A stretch of DNA of 64,000 nucleotides from Serratia marcescens (GCF_001902635.1 NZ_MJAO01000004.1:62001-126000), one strand, 5' to 3'; positions 1 through 9,401 are shown, counted from the stretch's first letter. Notes: generated from the letters alone by a model not told the origin. Translations and numbers: made by a program.

Positions 1-6
1 CTGCAT
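1..6 (-). CDS. Possible start of the gene downstream of uhpB (partial)
   Basis: On the minus strand an ATG lies at positions 6-4, preceded by a good ribosome binding site (GGGAGG, around 12-17). It would begin a gene that continues off the left edge. By synteny with uhpABC the gene could be uhpC, the sugar-phosphate sensor partner of UhpB, but only two codons are visible, so the identity is inference. Confidence 0.35.
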
Positions 7-90
7 AGCCGCCTCCCTGGTGCTGACTATAAGAAGGTGAAAAGGAAAGGGGATGAGATAAAGTCCGGAGTGGCTAAGACTTTTTCCTAG

Positions 91-1632
91 TTAGTCGGCG
101 GTTTGTTGCAAATTTGTGGGCAGGTTAACAATTACCCGCGTGCCGCGCTGCGTTTCCAGCGTCATTTCGCCGCCGAGCGCGCTGACCCGTTCGCGCATCC
201 CTTGAATGCCGAAGCCGGGCTGCTTGCCCGCACGGATGCCGACGCCGTTGTCCCGCACCTCAAGGTGTAAAAGCGCGCCTTGCTGATACAAAACGATGGC
301 GACCTCGCTGGCCTCGGCGTGCTTGCACACGTTGTTGAGCAGTTCTTGCAGCAGCCGATAGAGGGTGAAGCGCACCGTTTCGCCGGCGGGCGTGTCGGTC
401 AGCCGGTAGTCGAAACGGCAGCGGATGCCCCGTTCGGCAAAGGCGAATTCGTTCAGCAGGTGGTGAAGTGCCTCTTCGAACGCCAGTTCGTCCAGCGCGG
501 GCGGGCGAAGCTGGCGCAGCAGCTGGCGCGTAGAGTGGTGAATGCGCCGGGCGAGTTCGCCTATCTGGTGTGCGGCGGCCTGGGTTTGCGCCGGATCGTG
601 CGCCCGCTTGACCAGCTGCGACTGGATTTGAATGGCGGTGATGTTTTGGCCGATTTCATCGTGCAGCTCGCGCGCCAGGTTTTTCCGCGTGTCTTCTTCG
701 GTGTGGATCAGTTGTTCGGTCAGCGCCCGCCGCGCCGCCAGCTCTTCTTCCAGGCGGCGGCGATAGTGGTGCAGGTTTTGCGCCAGGTGTTGCTGACGGC
801 TGATGGCGATGCCCAGGCCGATGCCGAGCAGCGCCTGCGTCGCCAGAAAAATTTCCAGCTCGACCAGATTGCCGAACCCCACGCCGACCTGCCGGGCTAT
901 GGTGATCATCATGCTGCCGAGCAGGCCGGACAGCACGCCGCCCTGCCAGCCGAATTTCCACGCCATCACTACGTTCGGCAGAAACACCACGATCAGCAGC
1001 AGGCGCTCGATTTCCGGTGACAGCACCATCTGCGTACCGATGCCGATCACGAAGAACAGGCTGCACCAGATGATTAAAGACGCGCGCAGCGGCGGGTTGG
1101 TGGTGTCCAGCCCCAGCAGGTGGTAACGGTGCTGCTGGCGCAGAAATTCAAAGATCAGGTAGACGAACGGGGTCAGCAAGACGCCGCCGGTAAATGATGC
1201 CAGGCCGAGCAGCATCGTCGGGCTTGGCACGAACGGTGAAAGCAGGGCGGTGTTGAGCAGCGAAGTGGCGGTCACCGCGGCCAGCAGCAGCGTCAGCCGC
1301 TGCCAGTAGAGCGGAAAACGGTGCCAGAGTCGTTGCGCGACCGCAGCCGGAAGCAGGGTGATGAACGGCGCGGCCAGCAGGCCGTAGCCGCTCAGCAGGC
1401 GTTCGCCGTGCAGCCAGCACAGCAGCAGCAACGGTGGCACGATCAAGGCGGGCCAATAGCGACGCGCCAGCAGGATCAGCAGCGCGAGATAGACGCCGTG
1501 CGGCAGAAACAGCGCCGCCTGATTGCCGTTGTGGGTCAGATAAAAACCGAGCGTCCACAGCATCAGCCAGCCGCTGCCCCAGGCCAACAGGATAAACAGC
1601 GAGATAACCCAGGGCCGGAGTTTGGGCGACAT
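91..1632 (-). CDS. uhpB: UhpB-type sensor histidine kinase
   Basis: A 513-residue membrane histidine kinase. The first ~280 residues are a run of hydrophobic segments (MASE1-like), followed by a short coiled region and a HisKA_3 dimerisation domain with the phospho-acceptor histidine in ELHDEIGQN (His324). The C-terminal ATPase domain has an N-box with LNNVCKHA and a G-box DNGVGI followed by GFGIQGM. This is the NarL/UhpB kinase class. In E. coli UhpB works with UhpC to sense external glucose 6-phosphate and phosphorylates UhpA. The chosen ATG (1632) overlaps the uhpA stop as TGATG, so the two are translationally coupled; a longer upstream reading frame would run into uhpA. The ligand in this organism is inferred. 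Confidence 0.82.
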   Translation of the reverse strand: MSPKLRPWVISLFILLAWGSGWLMLWTLGFYLTHNGNQAALFLPHGVYLALLILLARRYWPALIVPPLLLLCWLHGERLLSGYGLLAAPFITLLPAAVAQRLWHRFPLYWQRLTLLLAAVTATSLLNTALLSPFVPSPTMLLGLASFTGGVLLTPFVYLIFEFLRQQHRYHLLGLDTTNPPLRASLIIWCSLFFVIGIGTQMVLSPEIERLLLIVVFLPNVVMAWKFGWQGGVLSGLLGSMMITIARQVGVGFGNLVELEIFLATQALLGIGLGIAISRQQHLAQNLHHYRRRLEEELAARRALTEQLIHTEEDTRKNLARELHDEIGQNITAIQIQSQLVKRAHDPAQTQAAAHQIGELARRIHHSTRQLLRQLRPPALDELAFEEALHHLLNEFAFAERGIRCRFDYRLTDTPAGETVRFTLYRLLQELLNNVCKHAEASEVAIVLYQQGALLHLEVRDNGVGIRAGKQPGFGIQGMRERVSALGGEMTLETQRGTRVIVNLPTNLQQTAD

Positions 1633-2261
1633 CAATGCCCCGCCAGCAGCTGATGATCGAGGGCGAAGTGCACCAGCTCGATGGTGCTGTTGCATTGCAG
1701 CTTGCCCAGCACGTTGGCGCGATGCACGTGCACCGTTTTATGGCTGAGATCGAGCTTGAAAGCGATCTCCTTTACGCTGTCGCCTCTGACCAGCAGATCG
1801 AAAATTTCGCGCTCGCGCGGGGTCAGCGCTTCCAGCGCCGTGGCCGGCTGTTCGCCGCCGCGCAGCGCCCGCAGCGCATCGGCGCACAGGTAATGGCCGC
1901 CCATATCGACGGAGCGCACCGCTTGCACCAGCTCTTCCGGCCCGCAGCGTTTGGTCAGATAGCCGCTGGCGCCGGCATCCAGCGCGCTCTGCACGAAGGT
2001 GGGGGAGTCATAAATGCTGAGTATGATCGCGCGGAACTGCGGCTTCTGCGCCCGCAGGCGTTTCAACAGGCTCAGGCCGTTTTCATCCGGCATGGCGATG
2101 TCCATCACCGCGACGCTGACGTCGTCGCGCAGCAATGCCGGCCAGGCCGCCGCCGCACTGCTGTATTGCCCCACCACGTCGAGGTCGTCCTCGAGGCTGA
2201 GCAATTGCGCAAAGCCGGAGCGCACCACCACATGGTCATCCACCAGTATCACACGGATCAT
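1632..2261 (-). CDS. uhpA: UhpA-type response regulator
   Basis: A 209-residue NarL/FixJ-family regulator. The receiver domain (1-120) has the acidic pair DDH near residues 8-10, phospho-acceptor Asp54 in AVMDIAMPDE and the conserved Lys in YLTKRCGPEE. The C-terminal LuxR-type helix-turn-helix carries LTPREREIFDLL and HKTVHVHRANVLGKL, close to UhpA. UhpA activates the hexose-phosphate transporter gene uhpT in enterics. ATG at 2261 is preferred over a GTG three codons upstream because alignment with UhpA begins there. First gene of the uhpAB pair; uhpT is not in the window. Confidence 0.82.
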   Translation of the reverse strand: MIRVILVDDHVVVRSGFAQLLSLEDDLDVVGQYSSAAAAWPALLRDDVSVAVMDIAMPDENGLSLLKRLRAQKPQFRAIILSIYDSPTFVQSALDAGASGYLTKRCGPEELVQAVRSVDMGGHYLCADALRALRGGEQPATALEALTPREREIFDLLVRGDSVKEIAFKLDLSHKTVHVHRANVLGKLQCNSTIELVHFALDHQLLAGH

Positions 2262-2384
2262 TTTTCGCACTCTGTTGCCGAATCATGACCCTATGATGCC
2301 TGCCGCCGCGGAGCTGGCAATCGGCCAAGCGCGGTTATGCAATCGGTGTAACAGAATCGTAATAAAAGGGCGCCGCCGGCGCCG

Positions 2385-3179
2385 TCAACGATCCAAATCG
2401 ATGGCGAAATGCCGCCACAGCGCGGCGCGCCGTTCCTCTTCCGAATGCAACGTCGTTTCGTGGCGCTGGTGATCTTCGGTCACGATCAGCTTGTTGTCGC
2501 TGAGGGTCACCCGGCCGTGTTCCGTCGGCCGTGAACACACCAGGCGCTGGGTGAAGTGCGACTGCGGCGAGGTGCTGTGGAAGCGGCACATCTCGTCGAA
2601 CTCATGCGGCTCGCGCGGCTGAACGGTAAAGCGATACAGGGTTTTGGCATGCGAACGTTGGTCGCCGTTGCGGCGCTCCAGCAGGTAATACTCGCCTTCC
2701 CGCTCCAGGTGGAAGGTGCCGCTGGCCTGCGGTTGTGGCTCGGCGACGACGATCTTCAGCGGCGTCAGGAAGGAATCGCCGAAACCGACGTCCACCAGCC
2801 AGGCCTGCTCCTCCAGGTCCACCCGCAGTGCCAGATGGTCGTAGGGCGGGCCGAAATGGCCGTCGCGCGCGCGGATCTCGCCGGAGATAAAGCTCACCCT
2901 GAAACCGAGCTCCCGCAGCAACAGGGCGAACAGCGTGTTCAGCTCATAACAAAAACCGCCGCGGTTGCGTTCGACCACCTTGCTGAACAGCGCTTTCGGC
3001 GCCAGCTGAATGCCCTGATGATAAATAATGCTCAGGTTCTCGAACGGTACGCTCAGCATGTGGCGATGGTGCAGCTGTTGCAACGTGGGGAGGTCAGGGC
3101 GGGCGGTGCCGGTAAAGCCGATGTGCTGCAGGTAGCGTTGGGTATCCACAGGGCGTCTCGCATGAGAAAAAGTAGGCAT
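2385..3179 (-). CDS. Arylamine N-acetyltransferase
   Basis: A 264-residue cytoplasmic enzyme of the NAT family, transferring acetyl from acetyl-CoA to arylamines, hydrazines and arylhydroxylamines. The catalytic triad is visible: Cys77 in RGGFCYELN, His115 in YDHLALRV and Asp130 in VDVGFGDS. Length is typical (about 270-280 residues). It stands alone between uhpA and the flippase gene, all on the minus strand but with separating gaps, so co-transcription is not evident. The physiological substrate in bacteria is often unknown. Confidence 0.9.
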   Translation of the reverse strand: MPTFSHARRPVDTQRYLQHIGFTGTARPDLPTLQQLHHRHMLSVPFENLSIIYHQGIQLAPKALFSKVVERNRGGFCYELNTLFALLLRELGFRVSFISGEIRARDGHFGPPYDHLALRVDLEEQAWLVDVGFGDSFLTPLKIVVAEPQPQASGTFHLEREGEYYLLERRNGDQRSHAKTLYRFTVQPREPHEFDEMCRFHSTSPQSHFTQRLVCSRPTEHGRVTLSDNKLIVTEDHQRHETTLHSEEERRAALWRHFAIDLDR

Positions 3180-3238
3180 AAAATAGCGGGCTTTGCGGCT
3201 TTTGTGAGCGCATTACGTGCTGCGCTGCGGTAACCGGA

Positions 3239-4528
3239 TTATTTCCCCGGGGGGCGTTTGAGGTAGAGCGCAGGGTTCAGTGAACGCAGATGCATTTTCA
3301 GCACGGCGCCCCGATGGAAGATATAGTTGAGTACGGTCAATGACAGCAGTTCGGTCAGCAAGGTGCTGTAAGCTGCGCCCATCATGCCGTATTGCCGAAT
3401 CAGGCAGTACGATAGGGGAATATTGATGATAAATACCAACAACATTTTGCGGGAGAGAAATCCGTAACCGGAAAACAGCACGATATATTTATAGGCCACG
3501 GTACCCAAGGCGGAGAGCAGGGTGGCGACGGCCAGCACGCCCATGGCTGAATAGGCCGCCAGGTATTGCTCGCCATACAACAGCGTGATGACCGGCTTAC
3601 CGAGCCAAACGATCCCGGCGACGATAACGAAGGCGATGGTCAGCACCAGCCCATTCAGTTTGGCGGTGGCGCGCATCGCGTCTTCGCGCCGATAAGCGAA
3701 GATTTTCGCGAAGAACGAGGTGATAACGGCATCCGTGACGAACATCCAGGCGGTCGCCAGGGTAATGGCGACCGAGTAAATTCCCAGCACCGTGGCGGAA
3801 ACGAACCACATTAAAAACAGTTGTGCCAGCCGGGTATAAATGGCAATGGACACATTGGATACCGCTAACGGCAGGCCGCTGGCGAGCAGGTAGCGCACGT
3901 ATTTGCGACGAATGCGGCCGGTGGCGGAAAAGCCGGGATGGCGGCGATGATAAAGGTGACGGCGGATCAGGTAAGGGATCAGGTAAACCATCACGATAGG
4001 GATGCCCAGAAAGTACAGATGCAGATCAAAATACACGGTCAGCCAGCGGGCGAGCAATGCGCTGGCTAAGCCAGCCACGTTGGCCATGGTATTGAAACGC
4101 GACTCCAGCCGGGCATCGTGGTAAATGGCGAAAACGTCTTTGAGCGAAAAGAACGAGGCGAGGAACGTGGCAGCGCAGAAGTAAAACGTCGTGAAGTCTT
4201 CCCGCAGCCCGGTATAAAGCAAGATGATCGCAGAAAGCGCGACGAAACAGGTCTGCCTCAGCCGGTTGGTGGAGAACATGAGCGCTGCGCCGGATTGCGG
4301 GTTGCGGCTAATGCGCTTGAAGAGGATGGTGTCCGAGCCCAGCAGCGCCAATGTTTGGGTAATGGCGAAAATCGCGGTGGCAAAGGTAATCTTTCCGAAG
4401 CTTTCCGGTCCGATATATTTTGCCATATAAGCGGTAATGAAAATAATGCCGAGGATAGATACCGTTTTTTCCGCGATCATCCAGGAAGCGTTTCTTATTA
4501 TGCTGAAGTCTATGGCTTTTAATTTCAC
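3239..4528 (-). CDS. Polysaccharide flippase (Wzx/MATE-like)
   Basis: A 429-residue integral membrane protein with about 12 hydrophobic segments. The opening NASWMIAEKTVSILGIIFI and the phrase MAKYIGPESFGKITFA are typical of oligosaccharide-repeat-unit flippases (PST family). Such proteins move undecaprenyl-linked glycans across the inner membrane. It is divergent from the ATP-grasp gene at 4684, with a 155-base AT-rich gap between. No glycosyltransferases or polymerase accompany it here, so its glycan is unknown; it may serve a locus elsewhere. Confidence 0.85.
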   Translation of the reverse strand: MKLKAIDFSIIRNASWMIAEKTVSILGIIFITAYMAKYIGPESFGKITFATAIFAITQTLALLGSDTILFKRISRNPQSGAALMFSTNRLRQTCFVALSAIILLYTGLREDFTTFYFCAATFLASFFSLKDVFAIYHDARLESRFNTMANVAGLASALLARWLTVYFDLHLYFLGIPIVMVYLIPYLIRRHLYHRRHPGFSATGRIRRKYVRYLLASGLPLAVSNVSIAIYTRLAQLFLMWFVSATVLGIYSVAITLATAWMFVTDAVITSFFAKIFAYRREDAMRATAKLNGLVLTIAFVIVAGIVWLGKPVITLLYGEQYLAAYSAMGVLAVATLLSALGTVAYKYIVLFSGYGFLSRKMLLVFIINIPLSYCLIRQYGMMGAAYSTLLTELLSLTVLNYIFHRGAVLKMHLRSLNPALYLKRPPGK

Positions 4529-4683
4529 TGACGCTTCCTTGTCACTTTGTGGTATGGGGGGGCTTCGGCTTTTTCATCCTTTCACTATCACGAAGGTTGT
4601 TTTATATTTTACAACTGAAGCCAATTGCATTTAAACTTTAGCTGGGTCTTACATCATGTTGCATTAATGGATGAATCAACAGA
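4529..4683. promoter_or_regulatory. AT-rich divergent intergenic region
   Basis: This 155-base gap separates the divergent flippase and ATP-grasp genes and should hold both promoters. It is markedly AT-rich compared with most of the window, which in enterobacteria often goes with H-NS silencing of acquired surface-polysaccharide genes. No operator could be identified. Confidence 0.35.
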
Positions 4684-5535
4684 ATGAGAAAATTCGTAAA
4701 ATATCTTTATAAGGTATCACCTGACTTTATTTATTATCAGGTCTCGCATTACCTTGTTCACGGGAGCTTTGTCAATTTTTTGAATCCTAAGCGTTTTTCA
4801 GAACGCATTTATCACCGAATGCGCTACCCGCGCGAAGATTTCAGCCTGCTGGCAGACAAGGTAGCGGTAAGAGATTATATATCCAGTCGCGTTTCGGAAA
4901 AATACCTAACGCCGGTCATCATGATCACTGAGAATTTTACTGAACAGGACTATTTGTCTCTGCCGCAATCTTTTGTTATCAAAACCAATAATGCTTCTCA
5001 ACAAGTGAAAATCGTCGGCGATAAAAACAGGGTGAGTTATAAGGAGATTGCGAATACTCTTAACGAGTGGTCGAAAATAACGTATTGGAAACGCTTTCGT
5101 GAGAAACACTATGCGAAGATCCCGCAGCAGATCCTGGTTGAAAATCTGTTAGATATCGAACGTGACGGTGAATTGATCGACTACAAAGTACATGTTTTCA
5201 ACGGCAACCAGCCCTATTTGTTCGTGGAGCTGCTGCGCGGTGGCCCGGAGCCGACCTCGCTGGAGTTTTTGGATCGCCATGCGCATCACTGCTTTTTTAC
5301 CCAGAAGGATATCCCTCAGGTTAATACCCTGCGCGAGAAGCCTGAATTCTGGGATGAGATGATTGAGGTTGCCCAAGCCGTTGCCGCCGACCTGGACTAT
5401 TGCCGCGTCGATTTCTACCTGACGCGAGACAGGCTCTATATCGGCGAGCTGACGCTCACCCCCGGCGCAGGCAATGAAGTGTTTCAACCGCGCTCCACGA
5501 ACCTGTTGCTGGGTGAGCTGATGGCCAAAACCTGA
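4684..5535 (+). CDS. TupA-like ATP-grasp protein
   Basis: A 283-residue protein matching the TupA-like ATP-grasp family. The N-terminal LNPKRFSERIYHRM, the FVIKTNNASQQVKIV stretch (ATP-grasp lysine and flexible loop), IDYKVHVFNG and the C-terminal VDFYLTRDRLYIGELTLTPG (metal-binding acidic residues) all fit. In teichuronic and other surface polysaccharide loci these proteins are thought to ligate amino acids or act on sugar carboxylates. It is divergent from a flippase, which supports a role in cell-surface glycan modification. The N-terminal part is lower in GC than the flanks, a sign of transfer. Substrate unknown. Confidence 0.8.
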   Translation: MRKFVKYLYKVSPDFIYYQVSHYLVHGSFVNFLNPKRFSERIYHRMRYPREDFSLLADKVAVRDYISSRVSEKYLTPVIMITENFTEQDYLSLPQSFVIKTNNASQQVKIVGDKNRVSYKEIANTLNEWSKITYWKRFREKHYAKIPQQILVENLLDIERDGELIDYKVHVFNGNQPYLFVELLRGGPEPTSLEFLDRHAHHCFFTQKDIPQVNTLREKPEFWDEMIEVAQAVAADLDYCRVDFYLTRDRLYIGELTLTPGAGNEVFQPRSTNLLLGELMAKT

Positions 5536-5558
5536 ACGCTATATCGGGCGCTACTGGA

Positions 5559-5584
5559 AAACAGGCCCCTCGAGGGGCCTGTTT
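5559..5584. terminator. Bidirectional terminator
   Basis: A perfect 11-base inverted repeat (AAACAGGCCCC / GGGGCCTGTTT) with a TCGA loop lies between the converging genes ending at 5535 (+) and 5588 (-). The A and T ends give a U-run in both directions. Confidence 0.9.
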
Positions 5585-5587
5585 CGG

Positions 5588-7408
5588 TTACCAGGATTTA
5601 TGCGGGTTGCGTGAGACGATGTCGATCTTTTGGCACAGCAGTTGGGTGATGTTCACCGACGTGGGTTGGGCCGCACTGCCGGTAAAGTTTTTCAGCACGA
5701 TGGCGATGCGCGCGTAATTGACGTAGCCCTCAGGCAGCGGCAGGTACTCGGCAACGTCGAGTGCGGTAATGCGATCCGACGTCATCGTCGCCGAAGTGGT
5801 CGGCGTTACCGTACCGGTGCGGCCCCACTGGCAGGCTTTTTCCAGCAGGGTGGTGACGCCGGCATCGCCGTTCAGTACATACTTGCCTTGGTAGGTGCCG
5901 ATGATGACATCAAGGCTGTTCAGGCCCTTCAGGTTTTCCAACGTGGCGCGCCACAGCACCAGATCGTTTTTCGCGATAGGGAAGTAGATCTCGACGCGTT
6001 TGTCCGCCGTCGTCGCCGTTTTGGTGGTGGCGGTGAGGACGCCGTTTTGCAGCGTCACCGCCAGATCGGCGGTCTCCGTTTGCGAAACGCGGGCACCGCC
6101 GAAGGCGTAGACGTTATTCAACGCCAGCGCGCCGTTCTCTTTCCAGCTCGGCTCCGGCAGATGGTTGACGCCATCGCCCAGGTAGAGCAGACGCCACATG
6201 TTGACATAGCCGGGCGCGCCGATCTTCTTCATCTCAATGTGGTTGTTGGACCAGCCTTTTTTAATGTCTGCGTTCACCAGATCGAAACCGTCGATATAAC
6301 ATTTTCCGCTCAGATCGCTGGACTTATCGAAGAAGAAATACTCGACGTACTGGTAGGGCACGCTGCTGCCGGCATCGGTGTTGTTGGTCATCACGCTGTG
6401 CCATTGGCTGTCTTTGATTTTTACCGTACCGCCGTTGTTGCTGGTAAAGACCGGCCGGTAGTTGCGGCAATTGGCGTTGCCCCATTCGAAGTGGCAATTT
6501 TTAAAGTCCAGCGTGCCGCCCTTAAGGTCGAACAAACCATAGTCGGTATTGGCCAACTGTTCGGTTTCATTGCTAAAGCCGCTGTAGTCGAACGAACAGT
6601 CGCGGAAGGCCAGGGCATGCACCCCCTGATAGTAGTTTCTGCTGTCGCCGAACAGGCATTTGTAGAAGACAATTTTTTCGCCGGCGTTGGCGGTGGTTTC
6701 AGACCAGATCGGCCAGAAGCAGCCGCGCACCATGATGCTGTGCCAGCTCTGGATATAGGCGTTGTTGCCGAAGACGATGCCTTTGTACAGGTTGGTCAGC
6801 CAGACGTTTTGTACCAGCAGTTGGCAGGCCGGCAGGCCGTGCATGTTCGAGGCATCGCTGTAGACGCACAGGCCGCGCAGGTTGGCTGCCGCGCCGGGCG
6901 CCCCGACGATGCGCAGGTTGTAAATCGCCGGCGCGCCCAGCGAATATTGCACGCGCACGCACTCGATGTTGGCGGCGCCGCTGAAATCCAGAATGGTGCC
7001 CTTAAAATCGACGGCGTTTTTCCACAGCTTCAGGTTGGCGGTGGTTTTGCACGGGCGAACGCCGCCGGGGCCAACCAGGGTAATCCCCGCCGGGGTGGTT
7101 GGGATCGGCAACTGCCACCACTCTTCGCCTTTGACCTGCAAGAAGTTGCATGCGCGGGTGATGGTCAGCGAGTAATCCAGCTCGTCGCCCGGCAGGTGCC
7201 ACCAATCGATGCTGTAATCGCCGTCATTGATGATGCGTTTCCAGCGGCGGTTTTGCGCGTCGACGAGCAGGGTGACGCCGTTGTCCTGGCTGCTGGTATC
7301 CGCATCGTCTCGGGTAAATACGCCGTGGTGGTAGCGGTTTTCGAGCATCACTGCGGTTTCGCTGCCGGCATAGCTGCGCAGGTTGGCGTAATCACTTAAT
7401 GAAATCAT
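5588..7408 (-). CDS. Tailspike-like right-handed beta-helix protein
   Basis: A 606-residue protein. The N-terminal 75 residues (LRSYAGSETAVMLENRYHHG, then NRRWKRIINDGDYSIDWW) resemble the head-binding and neck segment of phage tailspikes. The centre is a series of short Gly/Asn/Phe-rich strands (FRDCSFDYS, FKNCHFEWG) typical of a parallel beta-helix. No signal peptide is seen. ATG 7408 is chosen because it follows a GAGG ribosome site and aligns with tailspike starts; upstream codons are low-complexity. No phage structural genes flank it, so it is either a prophage remnant or a domesticated glycan-binding or depolymerising protein next to the polysaccharide genes. Confidence 0.72.
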   Translation of the reverse strand: MISLSDYANLRSYAGSETAVMLENRYHHGVFTRDDADTSSQDNGVTLLVDAQNRRWKRIINDGDYSIDWWHLPGDELDYSLTITRACNFLQVKGEEWWQLPIPTTPAGITLVGPGGVRPCKTTANLKLWKNAVDFKGTILDFSGAANIECVRVQYSLGAPAIYNLRIVGAPGAAANLRGLCVYSDASNMHGLPACQLLVQNVWLTNLYKGIVFGNNAYIQSWHSIMVRGCFWPIWSETTANAGEKIVFYKCLFGDSRNYYQGVHALAFRDCSFDYSGFSNETEQLANTDYGLFDLKGGTLDFKNCHFEWGNANCRNYRPVFTSNNGGTVKIKDSQWHSVMTNNTDAGSSVPYQYVEYFFFDKSSDLSGKCYIDGFDLVNADIKKGWSNNHIEMKKIGAPGYVNMWRLLYLGDGVNHLPEPSWKENGALALNNVYAFGGARVSQTETADLAVTLQNGVLTATTKTATTADKRVEIYFPIAKNDLVLWRATLENLKGLNSLDVIIGTYQGKYVLNGDAGVTTLLEKACQWGRTGTVTPTTSATMTSDRITALDVAEYLPLPEGYVNYARIAIVLKNFTGSAAQPTSVNITQLLCQKIDIVSRNPHKSW

Positions 7409-7605
7409 GGAGTAACCCTCGTTTTGGACAATAAGCGGCCGGTGCAATATGGCGATTGCAGGGGCGGCGGCATAGGGAAATGGCACTGTGGCCGAAGGGC
7501 GAAGCGGTTCGCGAACCCGGTCGGCAGGCATAAATTAACAGGCTAAAACGAGGGCATTAAGCGTTGGGCGTTGTGTCCGGCGCCAGCAGACATTGCGTGG
7601 CAGGT

Positions 7606-8505
7606 TCAGGTTGTTTCTGTAATAGCGAGAGTTTGCAACCAGTTGAGAAACGCCGCTGCGCCGGGTTTTTCCAGCGTGCGTGCCGGGTAGATCACGTAGT
7701 AGGGTTTGCTGAGCGGCAGCGCCGGTTCGGCCAGCGTGACTAACTGACCGGACGCCAGTTCTCGGGCGATCAGCCGCCGCTGGCCGAGCAGCACCCCGCG
7801 CCCTTGCACGGCGGCGTCGATGGCCAGCGAGGTCAGGTTATAGGTCAACCCGTGCCGCGCCGGCGGCATGCGATCGGCGGCGGTGAACCACTCGTGCCAG
7901 CCCGGCAGAAACTGGCTCTCCTTGCCCCAGTCGACGTGGATCAGCGGCTGCTGCGTCCAGTCGCCGCGATCGCGCAGCGCCGGGCTGCACACCGGCTGCA
8001 CCCGATCCTGAAACAGCTGCACCTTTTCCAGCAGCGGGTAATCCTGATCGCCGAAGCACAGCGCGAAGTCCGCCGCCGAATGGGCGAAATCGACCGCCGC
8101 ATGGGTGGCGTGCAACCGCAGATCGCCGTCGGGGCACTGCGCCAGCCAGGCGTCCAGCGCCGGGTTCAGCCACTTGGAGGCCAACGCCGGCAGGGCGAAC
8201 ACCGTCAGCGCCTGCTTGCCGCGCTGGCGCTCGACGTGCTGCTGCGCCACGCGCAGCGTTTCGAACGCCTCCTGAACGTAGGCCAGGTAATCCGCACCTT
8301 GTTCGGTCAGCGTGACGCCGCTTTTGGCGCGGATGAACAGCGTGATGCCCAGGTGCTGCTCCAGCTGGCGGATCTGCTGGCTGACGGCGGCGGCGGTCAG
8401 CGCCAGCGTATCCGCCGCCCGGGCCAGGCTGCCGGTGCGGGCGGCGGTTTCGAACGCCAGAATGGCGCTCAGCTTGGGCAAGCGCGCGCGGGAAGGTGAG
8501 TGCAT
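7606..8505 (-). CDS. LysR-family regulator, GcvA-like
   Basis: A 299-residue LysR-type regulator. The N-terminal helix-turn-helix reads LPKLSAILAFETAARTGSLA, then LTAAAVSQQIRQLEQHLGI, the arrangement of the GcvA branch; the rest is a LysR substrate-binding domain. It is divergently placed to the 2-oxoglutarate oxygenase gene at 8622, with 116 bases between, the usual layout for a LysR regulator and its target. The effector is unknown. Confidence 0.88.
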   Translation of the reverse strand: MHSPSRARLPKLSAILAFETAARTGSLARAADTLALTAAAVSQQIRQLEQHLGITLFIRAKSGVTLTEQGADYLAYVQEAFETLRVAQQHVERQRGKQALTVFALPALASKWLNPALDAWLAQCPDGDLRLHATHAAVDFAHSAADFALCFGDQDYPLLEKVQLFQDRVQPVCSPALRDRGDWTQQPLIHVDWGKESQFLPGWHEWFTAADRMPPARHGLTYNLTSLAIDAAVQGRGVLLGQRRLIARELASGQLVTLAEPALPLSKPYYVIYPARTLEKPGAAAFLNWLQTLAITETT

Positions 8506-8621
8506 GGGCAGGGCTATCGCTAAGAATTGGTTAGCTTATCCATAACGTATTTTTGTTATGGCGGCAATGCGCCATTCGCTACAGTGAGAGGCATCCGGCT
8601 ATCGCACACGAGGGGAACGTC

Positions 8622-9401
8622 ATGCCGCAACTTGCCGATATTATCGATCTGTCCGCCCATCCCATCGACGACGCCGCGTTCCGCGCCCGTTGCAGGCAAA
8701 CGCTGGAGAGCACCGGCGCGCTGGTGCTGCCGGGCTTTCTGCGCGCCGCCGCGCTGGCGACGGTGCGGCTGGAAGGCGCCGAACAGCACCACGCGGCGTT
8801 TTACGCCACCAGTAAACACAACGTGTATCTGCGGCCGCAGGACGACGCGCTGCCGGCCGATCACGCGCGCAACCGGCTGGTGGTGTCGTCCAAAGGCTGC
8901 ATTACCGACGAAGATATTCCGCCGCAGTCGCCGCTGCGCGCGCTGTACGACGCCCCGGCGTTTCGCGCGTTCCTCTGTGCGGTGCTGGATGAGGCGCAGC
9001 TGTATCCCTACGCCGATCGGCTATCGTCAATCAACCTGCATTACGCCCATACCGGCCAAGAGCTGGGCTGGCACTTCGATAACTCGTCGTTCGCCATCAC
9101 GCTGCTGATCCAGAAACCGGCGGCGGGCGGGCGTTTCGAATACGTGGAGAACCTGCGCGACGCGGATCGCGGCGAAATGAACTATGCCGGGGTCATGCAG
9201 GTGCTGGACGGGGAGCGGGCGGCCAAACGGCTGGCGATCGAGGAGGGGGATTTGGTGCTGTTTCGCGGGCGCAACGCCATGCACCGGGTGACGCCGACCG
9301 AAGGCGACACCACGCGCATGCTGGTGGTGCTGGCCTACAATGCTCAGCCGGACGTCATGCTGTCGGAAAGCGCCAGAATGACGTTTTACGGCCGGTTATA
9401 G
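8622..9401 (+). CDS. 2-oxoglutarate/Fe(II)-dependent oxygenase
   Basis: A 259-residue cytoplasmic oxygenase. The facial triad is visible as H151-x-D153 in GWHFDNSS and His221 in NAMHRVTP, with Arg232 (TTRM) placed to bind 2-oxoglutarate. The double-stranded beta-helix strands LLIQKPAAGGRFEYV and GDLVLFRG frame it. The start is an ATG with AGGGG upstream. The substrate cannot be read from sequence; its LysR partner is divergent, and the next gene across a terminator is the asparagine permease, so an amino-acid hydroxylase is one possibility. Confidence 0.82.
   Translation: MPQLADIIDLSAHPIDDAAFRARCRQTLESTGALVLPGFLRAAALATVRLEGAEQHHAAFYATSKHNVYLRPQDDALPADHARNRLVVSSKGCITDEDIPPQSPLRALYDAPAFRAFLCAVLDEAQLYPYADRLSSINLHYAHTGQELGWHFDNSSFAITLLIQKPAAGGRFEYVENLRDADRGEMNYAGVMQVLDGERAAKRLAIEEGDLVLFRGRNAMHRVTPTEGDTTRMLVVLAYNAQPDVMLSESARMTFYGRL

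Noticed and set aside
280-1020. Long plus-strand reading frame opposite uhpB
   Set aside because: It is the antisense of a clear histidine kinase gene in GC-rich DNA; composition is Gln/Ala/Arg-rich without domains.
5630-7399. 589-residue plus-strand reading frame opposite the beta-helix gene
   Set aside because: Antisense shadow; the minus-strand protein has tailspike-like order, a start with ribosome site and a terminator.
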